DNA from: Struthidea cinerea
Taxonomy: Eukaryota > Chordata > Aves > Passeriformes > Corcoracidae
Length of the DNA stretch: 64,000 nucleotides
Direction: 5' to 3'
Assembly: GCA_013397865.1 (NCBI GenBank)
Contig: VZTI01000412.1
Span: 1,188,492 to 1,252,491, forward strand
Shown here: piece by piece, positions 45,301 through 57,301 of the stretch
Layout of the letters: each line of letters begins with the position of its first letter
How positions within the stretch are numbered: position 1 is the stretch's first letter
Position numbers and translations under genes: made by a program
The notes under the pieces: model-generated
What the model was told of the DNA's origin: nothing
Databases searched by the model: none
What the model saw: the letters and a program-made list of their open reading frames with translations, nothing else

Positions 45301-48300
45301 GCTTTAGGGAGCCACTGGTTTCACATAAAAATATCATTACTTTCATTAACAGATATTGATAGAGGTCTGGAAATGGTCATTCACAATCTGAAATGCAGCT
45401 GCCTTGCTCAGACAATGAGAAAGTAAGAAATGAGTGACCCGTGCCATGGCATCTGCTTGACACTGTCCTCAAGCACATGAGCCAGACTGACAGACCACTG
45501 CAGCAGCAGAGCTGGTGTATAACAAGGTGGAAACTCCAGTTCCTCAGCCCTGCCTTCAACACACACTGTATTTAGCCTCAGGGCTGAGTTTGCAGCAGGA
45601 GATATGAAAAATACTGCATTTATTATATTGGCCTTTTTTTTCCCCTTCTGTTCCTTTTAAATTAGATTAAACTAATGGGCAAAAGCCCTCATTATAGGTG
45701 CTGTGTCTGATGTGATTCCCAGAGGAGCACTGGACTCCTCCCCCCCAAAGAGAAGAAAAACACACATTGGGCAGCACTTAGACATGATTCCTTTGTTCAC
45801 GGTTAGTACTTTTCAAAACCGGACTTCCCCTGTAGCTGCTTTGGGAATTCATCACAACCAATGCACGGGACCAGGCTTCAGTCAGTTTAGATTATCTTTC
45901 AAAATCTTCACAAAGCACAAATTCCCAAATCCCAAAGAAAATTAACATTTCATGTCTGTTGCTGAGACACCTGGAAATATTAAGAGATTGTTTCTCCAAA
46001 GCTAGGACATTTTTCAAGCATTTCCCCTTAAATTCCTTCTGTCCCTTGTTACTTCTCATCTGTATAAATCCAAATATTTGAAAATGTTGAAGAAGAACCT
46101 CTTCCTTTAGAATATGGAAATATTATTTGGAGATTAGGATCATTACAATCATCCAAATCACCAGAGACAACCTTGCCAGAGCTAGGTTTCAAGGAAAGCT
46201 CATCTCTTGATAGGCAGAGTCCAGGCAGTAATTTGTGTCACAGTTGATTTTAGTCAGGCTTCTGTTTGAAAACATCCAAATTATTAATTAGCTCATATCC
46301 AAAGAGTGACAAAAAAACTCACTAATACATGAGCTCTGTCAGAGATTTTTCAGTAGGAGACTAAGTTACAACCCACCACGGAGGAAATCCTCATGTTTTT
46401 AACATTTATTTTACTGTCTGATTAGAAAGACTAGGCAAAGACATTCTACTGGTACGTTAGTCCTACACAACTGGTCCATCAGATTTTAGAGAAGGAATTC
46501 TAGCAATTGTTTGGTTTCCTTTCCCTTTTCTTAGCTCTCCATTCACTCTTGGAAATTCCCAGAGGGATACAGGACCATTTCCAGAATGAAGTTCAACAGC
46601 TGTGTAACAACCCATGGAACACACACTAAGGAGAAATCAAACCTGATGCTGCAGGAAGGCAAAATATCACCACCTCTATTCCAAGCCGTGATCCCGTTCC
46701 CTTTAGATCTTAAGGAGAACAGACCACAGTTAACCACTTGCTCCACTTACAGCAGCCTCTGAAAGCTTTTTCAGCCTATTCAGCTTGCTATAGGCAACAC
46801 ATTCAAAAGCCAGAGTGACATGTTTTTAGGTATGAAGCTGAGTAATTAAACAGCTGAAATTCTTTCGCTCATTTTAAGTCAGTTCTTTCAGAGAATCTCG
46901 TTTTTACTTTGAAACTGAGGAGCACTGCATACTGTGTAATTTACTAAGTCACCTCTGGTTCATAAAGCTGCAGTTTTACACCATAATACCTCCCTGATGT
47001 GCTAAACTGCTGATCTGTGATGCACAGCTAGGTGGGAAGATCTGCCACCGGTGGAAATCCCCAGCTGCCAGCCTTTCGCGCATACCGGCGCAGAAGGGAT
47101 GAATTCCTGATGCAAACCCATCAAATATGTATGCGTTTTGCTAGGAGAGAAATGGAGCAGAGAGTCTAGAGATGCAAAATGAGCCATAAGGAGCCGCCAC
47201 CACCGCCACCCCTGCACCGACAGCAGGCTCCGTGTTGGGGGTTTGCTTTTTAGAAGACATCTCCACCTGTGTTTCAGGGAAATGCCTGCAGATTGGTGAA
47301 ATAAAAAACAATGGAGAAATAATCTCCTGGTTTGTCACAGCAACTACATCAAAGGGTCAGGCTGTCTCAGCAGTCTGCACACACATGCACCCCCCACACG
47401 TTCTTCCTCCGCTCACATCATGTACATGACGTATATATTTACATATGTAGAGACAGATTTATTATATACATATTGAACGGGGGAAATGTGCCTCTTATGC
47501 TGTGTCAGTTGACTTGGCTAAGCCTGTTGAAGGCTGCAGTTCCTATTTAATGGTTGAAAGAGATTTAGGTAATGAAGTCTCTGGATGAGGAAGCAATGGT
47601 ATTTATGAGACTAAAAAATATTGGGGCTTATCCAGCTTTGCAATGACTATAATAGGACAAAATAGAGGAGTCCTATGGGCAACTGACAGCAACAACAAGC
47701 AGAAGCTTCCACAATTCAAGCTTTAATTATGTGGAATGTCCTGGCTAGAGAGGATGACCCACAATTTCACTGAATATTCCAACACATCACCCTTTCTACT
47801 CCATGTCAAAAAGGTTATTTCTGCTCCTCAAAATACAGTAACAGTAGTTATTTTCTGATAAAAGAAATTCTGATGAAAGAAATTTCCTGAATCTGATTTG
47901 ATATTCAGCTTTTCCTCCCTCCAAGATGTTTCTTGTTTACTTTACTTATTTATTAGTAGTTTCCTTACACACTTACCTAGATTATAAAGCAGAGATTGCC
48001 AAAGCAAATAAACAGAGATTAAGTAAAGCTGCAGCAAAGTTAGGTCTTTAAGAATTAAATCCAACCTCTAAACTGCAGAGGCAACTCTTCAAAAGTCACG
48101 CTAAGCAGAGTATGTACATTTGCAGTCCAACTTCCATTTAAAGTGGATGACAAGTTTAGCAAGGATAATACCCTTCAAATACTGGCTGATTGGAGAGGCA
48201 AGGACATTTGCTCAATTTGCCCATAGTATTATCCTCCTGGCTTGCTGGGAGTTGATGTCCCGCTGTGAGCTTACAATAAGAGTTTTCCTTCTGAAGTCCT

Positions 48301-51300
48301 TGATGTGGGAGCATTTTTCTTTAAGATCATGGGAAAATTTGGGGGGTTTTATTTTAAACCACTGCAGCAAAAAACTAAAGAAGATTAATTGGGTTAGCTG
48401 CACGATTCATCTCGCTGCTTTTGGCTAATTCACATCAGTCAGCATATCCTAGAAGGCAGTCTTTAAATCTCAGATTTGTCCTTGTTAATTATTATAGCAT
48501 ATTATAAAAGACAAATATTTTTGAGTGCTGCAAAAAAGTGGCACAGCATTTTAACCCATACACGCCTTTTTTTCCAGATTATTAATCTACTGTTAATATA
48601 CCTTCAAATTTATGCCCAAAGATAAAATATCCTGCCACTTTTCCCTCTGATTCCCAAGAACTTAACCATCGAGATGCACAGCAATGTGGTGATCTGATCT
48701 AGCAGCGTTTCAAGTGCAAACTTCCCCTTGCAGCAGCAGGTTCCAAGCAGATGGTGCCTGGATAGAGCCAATTGATACCCAAATAAACCGGGGCATCCTG
48801 ACAGCTCCGGCCAACAGGCTGCACAACAACTCCCTGAGAGCTTAGGAGGCAAAGCCCAGTCTTAGGGAAAGACTAACGCTTTCCAGGGAACTTGTTAGGA
48901 CTGCGAGGGCTGACATGCTCATGGTAATCAAAGCCCACTTGCTCTGTGACTCGCAAAAACACAAAAGAATTTTTGAATTTGGCCCATCACAAAATTTTCC
49001 TGCAATTAATAATTGGGCAGCTCATTACTCGGCAGTGAGAGGGATCAGGTATTTAATTTTCCTGACTGGTCACAAAAACGGGTTAGTAATTAAAGAAAAT
49101 TCTTAATGCTACACAGCAATACATTATTATTATTATATCTATTTACTACCATTTTTTTTCTATGTATAGTATTTACTATTTTATTGCTCTACATCTTATA
49201 TTACAAAGATAATTTTCTCCCTTTTATGGATTAACTAACTGCCTGCTGGTTTGCAGCAGAACATGATTGTTCACTGCAAAAGCAGAGAGTAAGAGACAAT
49301 CAGGGGCAGCTCCAGACAGGGTGTCACCTGGAGCAGGCCGACCATCCCAGCTACTCCCTGGGAAAGCTGCATTAACCCCCTTCTCCGGGTCAGGCTGCCT
49401 CTTCCTCCCACACCTCAGCAGCACAGCCATCCAGCCCCTGTGCTGCAGCTCCAGGGAGGGCAGGTCACCAGGGGCCACCGCCCTATGGGGATGGGGATGA
49501 GGTTTATTGTGCTGAGCTGCTTTCTCTGCTGTGAAAAGGGAAAGAGCATTACTGGCACCAGGAAGGGAGCAGGGGTTGCTTTTTACACATGGGAGCGGGG
49601 AGATGGCCTAGAGCCAGAGCCCAGCTTGGATTCCTGCCCCACAGGTGCTGGGGCAGGACCAGCCTGGCACGGGGCTCCTCCCCACGTCCTCAGCAGCACA
49701 CAAGAACCCCAAAATGGGCAGCACTTTTACTGCACTCGTCTGAATGATCTGCGCTCCGCAATACACCTGCTAAATATTTCATCACTTCTGATTAATTGAT
49801 GGATTTTTAATTTTTAAATATGCTTAGTTTAGTTCTGAATTCTCAGCAAGAAACAAAGGACTGACATAGTTTAGTAACGTGCCCTCTGTGAACACTGTAC
49901 CCATCTCTCCTTACAATCGAGACCATCACCTTCCAAACCACAGGAACAATTTGAATTAATTGAATTTTTCATTGAAATATTCTAAGTTACTTGGTATTTC
50001 TGAGGCACGATTTGCCCAAGATTTCTATGTATGTTACAAACATGAAAGAACGTCTGCAACACCTACTACATAGAGTAGCTTGGGGCTCTTTCACTCCACA
50101 GCACAGGGAAGGTAAGATACAAAAAACCACTACTTGTACATCCTTAGCCTGCACAATTAATGAGCTAAGACCAAAGCTCCTCTTAATCCCCAGTCTCGTA
50201 TCTGATTGAAGTACATTGGGGATAATTCTTTTTGTCTTCTCTAAACTTGCTAGTACATACAGCTAGGATGTATCTTTTTTTGTAAAAAAGAACAAAACCA
50301 GCCAAAGAAAACCCCACAGAGCAGCAAATGGGATCCAGTTTCCTTCTGTTTACCACCTTACTGTGTTCCAGACGGACTGAAAGAGAATTAATTTATTCTA
50401 TGGTTTGAGGGGGAACTGGAGTTGGCTGCTGGTCCATAACCATATTTATGTTGACAGCTTTTGGGAACTCTCTGCAAGGTCTGCTGAAAAAGAACCAAAA
50501 CTGATAAATAACCACAATTGCATTCTTGAACATCATCTTTTTGCAGGGGTTTGTTTGCCTGTTTTAACTAAGACAGTTTCTTCATAGAAAACAGACTCTC
50601 ACAGGATAATCCATGTGATCACAGCCTCAACTGTGTATACAGAGATGGCTTTGATTAGTCCTTTTATCAGTATTCCTGGAGATCGGGTAGGATTTGTACA
50701 CATGGTGAGAGACACCATCAGCCACAATCAGCATGCAATATGGACAGGCACAAGAGACCAGGGATGGAGAAGCAAGGTACGTGTCCCTGTTGTACAGACA
50801 AGGAAGGGAGACGCTGAGAAACAGCGACTCAGGATGTGCAGAAAAGCCCCGTGAAACCCTTTCACCTTGGAACGTTCACGTCAGCCTGAGAACCAACCAT
50901 TCCTGCCGGGGTTTGCCACAAAGCGAGCGTGACCCAAAGCACCATCCACAAGCACCCACACTTTCTACGTCCTGCATTGCAACTTTCAGGTATTTACACT
51001 CAAGTTCTGCCATTTTTACTATGTCATTGCTGAGAGGCTCCCCCCAGGAGAGTGGCTGGCACCATCCCACATTGCATGCTGAGCCAGAGCATTCCTGCAC
51101 AGCCCTCCCTCCCACTGCCATGAGTACCCAGGCTGATGTGGAGTGGCCCCCCGGGTGGCAGCCACTCTGATCCACACTACATGAATAGAGAAACATCCTT
51201 TGACTGAGAAATGAGAGCTGACAGTCAGTCAGACTCCTCCTGTACTCATCTGCACAAGCTTTCACATCCAATACTACTTCAAATGCAGAAATTTAACTAC

Positions 51301-52529
51301 AGGGCTCTTCACTTTCATTTGGAAAATAAAGCTCCAGCTCTGTATCCCTGCTCTTTATTTTGAGGCTGGGTCTGTCGGAGGGGTTTCTGTTGTTGTTCTG
51401 CTTTACTCAGGGCACTCCTGATTAACTGCTCCAGATCCAGCAGCACAGGCTAAGCAGGTGATTTCCTTCCTGCCGTGACGGAGAATAGTGATTCCATCTC
51501 TCTGAGTTTATGGCTGAAGCATTTGGGAGACAATTCCTCATGTCCCTGAGGGCAGATGAAAATGATTCATTGTGTGAAGGTGCTGTTACCCCACTACTAC
51601 CACCGTGCTCTTACTTCACTACTAATTGATGCTTGCAGCAGTGACAACGAACTCTGCAACGAGCTTGGCCAGGACAGCTGGAGGAAGGTCACTAAATGGG
51701 AAGATGTATGAGGGGCACAAGAACTGAGGAACAGAGCAATGCATCCAAGCAAAAAACATCTCTGCAGTCTCCTCATCTGATGTAGGAACACTCAGATACT
51801 CAGGAGAGTGCTCACACCACAGCAAACTGCACAGAGCTAAGAAGTTCCCATCAAGTGATATAATGATCCCTGGGCAGGCTGCCCTGCTGAGATACCAGGG
51901 AGAGAGATCCAGCTGCTAGGAAACCAGTTCGATTTGCTGCACACTTCAACCAAAGGAGATAGGAAGCAGAAACATATGCTCCATCAAAACCACAGTCACA
52001 GCAGGACTCTGAAGTAACCATATGGTAACTGCTTTTAAATATAAAGTGAAGGGCATTCTATTAATGCTGATATAATGCTGTAATCTCTAGTTTACACCCT
52101 TATTGATCTCGGATGCTTGCACAAATAATTGAAGCAACACTGAATATATTTCCAATTTTGTTGCTCATTCAGTTCTGTTTCATGGTTCTTTGCAGGCAGC
52201 TACAATTTCTATGCATATATTTCTTATCAGATGTATGCTTTTCCCATTTGCTCATCAATTATGTACATTAACTCCTTAATGACTTGCAGCTTGAAACCTG
52301 CAAGTCCTGTTTGCTCTATTTTCAGTTTTGACTGGCACAGTCAAAGAAAGAAGTTGCAAAGTAATAGCATTCATAAAGATTTATAAAATCTGCCAATTAA
52401 ATTATGTAAGTCTTCACCAAATTAAGCTTTTTTTACTGGACTATAAAGTCTTAGCACATTCTAGAAACACACAGAGCAGCACAATTATTCCATAGATATA
52501 AACTGACTGAGCAGAGCCACCTTGACTTT
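42352..52529. other. Non-coding stretch; no gene seen
   Basis: Ten kilobases of mostly AT-rich sequence without a recognisable mobile element. Minor features are a CAGCTATAATA near-duplication at about 44443-44478, a GCC-rich spot at about 47194-47220 and a GC-richer patch at about 49290-49700. An enhancer-like block is at 48895-49110. No domain was recognised in any open frame (the longest is about 145 codons, at 50733-51170). Confidence 0.4.
48895..49110. promoter_or_regulatory. Candidate conserved enhancer (inferred)
   Basis: Unique sequence with AATCAAAG (48926-48933, TCF/LEF type), CAATTAATAATTG (49003-49015, a near-palindromic homeodomain site), CTCATTACTCGG and GGTTAGTAATTAAAG. The density of TAAT/ATTA cores in non-repetitive, non-simple sequence is what neural developmental enhancers look like. 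There is no direct proof. Confidence 0.25.
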
Positions 52530-52572
52530 GATCACAGAATTACAGAATGGTTTGGGTTGGAAGGCACCTTAA
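52530..52572 (-). mobile_element. Short CR1 3'-end fragment, minus orientation
   Basis: ATCACAGAATTACAGAATGG then TTTGGGTTGGAAGGCACCTT is the reverse complement of a CR1 terminus with its octamer repeats; only about 40 bp remain. Confidence 0.88.
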
Positions 52573-54769
52573 TACAGATTCTCTGGCAGCTCATATTTAT
52601 ATCAAAATGCTTTAATCAATACTTAGCAGCTAAAGCAGCCACTGTCACAAAAACATGTAAAAATGGATTTTTTACATCCTACAAGGATGATGCAGTACCT
52701 GAAATAATTCCAGGGAAAAAAGAAATCTTACATCCTAAAACCAGCTTCGGGCAAAGACTTTTTTCCTTTGTGGCAGCAAACTGCTTAGAGGGAGAAATGA
52801 TTTCTTGATTTGCCAACATAATGCTCCTGTAGGAATGAAGCTGCAAGCTGACCTAGAGGGAAAAGTCAGCACGAGTTCACGCACCATTGTCTGAAGAGCA
52901 GACCTACTTGCACAGCAAAACTGCTGCTTCAAATCCACAAATGGCAGCCAGACACATGCTAACACAGCAGTTTTATGACATAGGAATACATTAACATTTT
53001 TCAAATCAAACCACAATTAATTGGGTGCCACCAGAAAAAAAAAGCTTTCCTGCCCGCAGTGGAACAAGAAAAGATCTCCTGTGGATTTGTGCCCTACATC
53101 CATACACACAGCTCCATCCATCATTAACAGTCCTTGCTCTTTGTCCTTCTCAGGGCCATATTCCCAGTAATCACTCCCACTGCCTCATTCCCCATTCCCC
53201 CCAAACCCCTGAAGACTTAAACCACTTCTCTACTACCTTACTGCTCCTGTTGACACCCCTCTCCCTGGCAGTATCTTTATCTCCCTTAAACTATCCAGAA
53301 TTTCTTCCACATGTTCTTGAACAACCTGCAGGGTTCTCACCACAGCCTGAGGTTGCATTTCCCTCCTGGAGAAGATCAGTTTGAACACCTTCCCTCCAGC
53401 CAGCCAGCGACCTTCATTAGCCTCACTGAGCCATTTTTAGAGATTGGATGCATCTGCTCTGCCTTCAGGAGGATTTGAAACTGATAAATGGGTTCTAAAG
53501 GTACTGGAAGGAGGTAGAGGAGAAAAGATGAACTAGCAGAAAAAAGGAGAAACAGAATTATTCAAAACAAATTTAATTTTTCTTTACGAAAGTAGCTTAA
53601 ATACTCAAAAGAAGGTGAAGCAAAGGTGAATCAGTAACACAACACTTCCCAGTAAAACAAAAGCACATCAGGAGAAGGGAGGCTCCCTGAGCACAAGGCT
53701 CAGAAGAACTGAGAAGATTCCAGAAACAAGGTTTTCTGAGATTTCACATCCCCTGCCCTAAAAGAGTATGGCTGCTACCCTGTTCCACAGGATTTAGCAA
53801 TGTGTTGCTGTACTTCATGCACGTGAGAGACAGAGTTTTTGCAATGACTAACTTTGAAGGTTTTGTCTACTTTTACTTAGAAATATTCAGCTTGTTCAGC
53901 CACTTCTTTTGTCACTCAGGCTTATCTGTTCTGAAGCAGTGGACTGTGCCTATCTTCAATCTTTTCATCATCTCTGCAGTTCAGCTCCTCATCAGCTGAG
54001 GAGGATTTTTACTGGAGGAGATGGCTTGTGACATCCCGCAAACTGGCAATCCCATACGTACATCTCTGTCAAGGTGCAGCTTGACAAAGGCCAGCTCTTG
54101 ATCCTGTTTCACGTCACAAAATGGAACTGACGATAAGAGAAGGGCAAGAGGAGGTTTCTATTCCTTGGCTACTGGCAAGTAAAATCCAAAGGCTTATCTG
54201 GGACTTATCAGCCCCCGTGACTCTGCACTGGCCACTGCCTCTGTGCACGATCCAAAGGCACTGCTGGAGTCACCCCCGGAAACAATTCCGCCTCTGCGGG
54301 CACTGAAAACCGAAACCCATGACAACAATGGGGACGGTTTTCAGTGTTCACAGCAGTACAGGAAAAGGAAATAAAATCCAAAAATTAAGCAGAGTTTCTA
54401 CTGGAGGGCTCACCACTTTCCCCATCCGTTTGACTGCAGAGCACAGACCTTCATGCTTTGAACTCCAACGCAGAAAAACACAGCAGGAATTCTTCCCTGT
54501 TAGTGGCAGAAAGCCATTGCTGGTGGTTGTCTGGGATTAGAGCTTTCTTTAAACTACCCACCTATGGTTTAGATTTATTTCTAACAGTCTTCAGCAGCAA
54601 ACTTTTCTATAAGGTTCAAAAAACATGCATTAAAACACAATAAACTTACTATTTTAAATGTATTCCCAATTGCATCAACTGACTGTTTACTTTTCCCTTA
54701 GTTCCCCAGCATGGTCTTAAAATAAGAAGGATTTATCCAGGTTAGAAAGTTCCCACCTTATTGATATGG
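52573..54769. other. Non-coding stretch; no gene seen
   Basis: Contains open frames up to about 119 codons (53025-53384, plus) that are Pro/Ser/Leu-rich with no recognisable domain. No repeat was recognised. Confidence 0.4.
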
Positions 54770-55244
54770 GGTCCCCAGAATAAGAAGGCATGGGCCTCTT
54801 GGAGCAAGTCCAGAGGAGGCCACGAAGATGATCACAGGGCTGGAGACCCCGTGCTGTGGAGACAGGCTGAGAGAGCTGGGGCTGTTCCATTTGGGGAAGG
54901 GTCTGGGGAGACTTTAGAGCCCCTTCCAGTACTCAGAGGGGCTACAAGAGAGCCAGAGAGGGGCTTTGAACAAGGGCATGCACAGAACAGGAGGGCATGG
55001 CTTTAAACCGACAGAAGGCCAGTTTACACTAGGTATTAGGAAGAAATTCTTCCCTGTGAGGTAGGTGAGGCCCTGGCAGAGGTTGCCCAGAGCAGCTGAA
55101 GGTGTTCAAGGCCAGGCTGGACAGGGCTTGGAACAACCTCGTTCTAGGGAAGGTGCCCCTGGCCATGGCAGTAAGTGTGGAACTGGATGATCTTTAAGGT
55201 ACCTTCCAACCCAAATCACCCCCCCCATGATTCTGTGATTCTAT
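54770..55244 (+). mobile_element. CR1 LINE 3' fragment
   Basis: GGTCCCCAGAATAAGAAGGC, GAGCAAGTCCAGAGGAGGCC, CACGAAGATGATCACAGGGC, TAGGAAGAAATTCTTCCCTG, TGTTCAAGGCCAGGCTGGAC, GGAACTGGATGATCTTTAAG, then TTCCAACCCAAATCA and ATTCTGTGATTCTAT: a continuous CR1 3' end of about 475 bp in plus orientation with a fairly intact tail. It is among the best-preserved copies in the window. Confidence 0.95.
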
Positions 55245-55839
55245 CTAATTCAAGAATTTGCATGACATGCCCTACCTGGAGGATGCACTGAACTTCGTTG
55301 TGAGCCTGCAGACCATGTACATCCCTTCTGTAGCTCCCCCAATTCCCCAGCAGCAGCACATTTTACCAGGCTGACTATATCAAGCTATGCTACCACTGAG
55401 CAGCCAGCAGCCAGAAGAGATGGGAGACTCCTGTGAGCTCCTGGGTATCAGGAGCTGTGAGACTGCTGGCTTCAACTGGGAGCTACCACCAGCTTAACAC
55501 GATAGCCTGAAAGAAGGAATACATTCTTTCTGAAGGAAGAGTTTCTAAAACACACACTTCTGCAAAGCCAGAAGGCTTTTGATGTGTTTGAGGCGGTGGG
55601 GGAGAGAGGGGTGTCAGCAGCAAGAGTCCAAGCTGTACCTGCATTCCATGTGGATGCACTCCTCACACGCCGTCCCTGGAGGTGGCTTCCTCTGCTGCAC
55701 TGGCAGCTGCTCAGCACAGCCCTGGAAGGAGCCCCGGTCTGGCAGCAGAGGAAACACTGCTCCCTGGAAACACATTTCTGCCAGCCTGGGGCTCAGCCTC
55801 TGCAGAAACACCCCTGCTATCACTTCTTGCTCTCGCTAC

Positions 55840-56110
55840 TGCTACGGGAGCACAGTTAAATTGATTCTTAGTGTTATTAGCCCAATACATCCACAGGTTT
55901 GTATGGTGGAGGGGGGGAAGGGCAAGATAGGAATTACGGAGGAAGAAGAAAAAGGCTTTTCATTGATTGGATTGTCAGCTTGCTGTGAAGATAAAATATG
56001 CACATTCTCTATTAGGCCTTTGTTGGCCATGCATGGAGCACAAAGAACTAAAAAAGCACTAATTACTAGGAGCTAAGATTAGTCTCTCCTGGCCTGTGGT
56101 AAATACAAAG
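55840..56110. promoter_or_regulatory. Candidate conserved enhancer (inferred)
   Basis: Unique block with GTTAAATTGATTCTTAG, CATTGATTGGATTGTCAGC (PBX/MEIS- and CCAAT-like cores near 55961), ATGCACATTCTC, and ACTAATTACTAGG (TAATTA at 56060-56065). Low repeat content and dense homeobox cores suggest a conserved non-coding element; this is inference only. Confidence 0.25.
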
Positions 56111-56688
56111 GTGAGTTTTAATAGCTGAGCAAGGAGATTAAGCAACATGAATTCTGACAAGATCCGTAAGAAAAAGGCGAGTAAATTATCCCTTGTGATC
56201 TAAAAATATAAAATGAAGAATTCATTATGGCTTCCCATGAAAAAGCCACAGCTTCTTTCTTCATAAAAATTCAGCCCTGGACAAAGAAGCACTTATCACA
56301 TCTATTCTGCATTTGCAAAGAAACTGCACACTGATCTCCAAAATTCCCGAGTCCTATGAACTTGTGATCAGGAAAGACATTTGTTAAGTATTAGCCCTGC
56401 TGCCTAAGTCCCCTCTGGAGCTCGTGGTGTGTATTTCCTTTCAGCGCCTCAGTTCCACTGACACCAGCTGCTGTGTCATCGAACAAAAATGCCACACAAG
56501 AGGAAAGCACGTGGCCCACCTCTGAACATTTCCCTTCCAAACACTTATTGTTTGAACTGAAAGAGCTCAATCATACAGACCAAGTACAGCTAAGAACGAC
56601 CATAAATATGCAAGGGTCTCAGCACAAGGGATAAAGGCATGTTATGTGGCTGTGCAACAGTTCTGGTATAAGGAATAGGCATACATAA

Positions 56689-56720
56689 ATATATATACAT
56701 ATATATATATATAAAAAAAA
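56689..56720 (+). repeat. (AT)n microsatellite with A tail
   Basis: About twelve AT units with one AC interruption, ending in eight A. Confidence 0.9.
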
Positions 56721-57286
56721 TACTTTAGACTCTAAAGAACATCTTGCTTCTAAAAATTGCCATGTATGACAAAAGTTCAGCAGTTTTGGAGAATCTGAGC
56801 TGTGCTAACCTACAAGCAGATGGAAGCAGAGCTGGAAGCAGGCTCAGCAGGGTAGAAGAGAGGGAGAAGCAACAAGGCAAGTTGCAGAAGGAGAATATTC
56901 TAATTTTCCAGCAGCAGGAACATATTTTAGCATCTTCACAGATGTTGGCCAATTTATACAGCTCATGAGAAATACAAGTTAGAAAATAATCTGGAGCATT
57001 TGGAACAGTATTCAGCTCTTGTGTATGGTGCTCATTTCCCTTTGAGTCTGTTCAGTAAAGTTAATGAAGCACTAACGAAGCTGGTTTCCTTTGGCTTTTT
57101 GTTTAGTGTTGCAGTTGCTGGAGTTCAGTAAAATGTGAGCTTCCTTTAACTTATATTTTGCTTGTTTTTATGTGGTAGATGCACTTACAGGTTTAAGAGA
57201 GAACGGCCTCCTACTGCAAATTTTTTGTTGGCAAAAAGAACCAATCTTAGAGCTCACCATGACATAATGGTTAAAAGAGGTGCTAA

Positions 57287-57301
57287 GATAAGATAAGATA
57301 A
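57287..57301 (+). repeat. (GATAA)3 repeat
   Basis: Three perfect GATAA pentamers in a row, preceded by CTAA. It is a short pentanucleotide repeat and also three GATA-factor core motifs. Confidence 0.85.

Noticed and set aside
55579..56076. 165-codon plus-strand open frame
   Set aside because: Other frames on both strands are also open here, and the composition is not protein-like beyond chance. The right part looks like non-coding conserved sequence.
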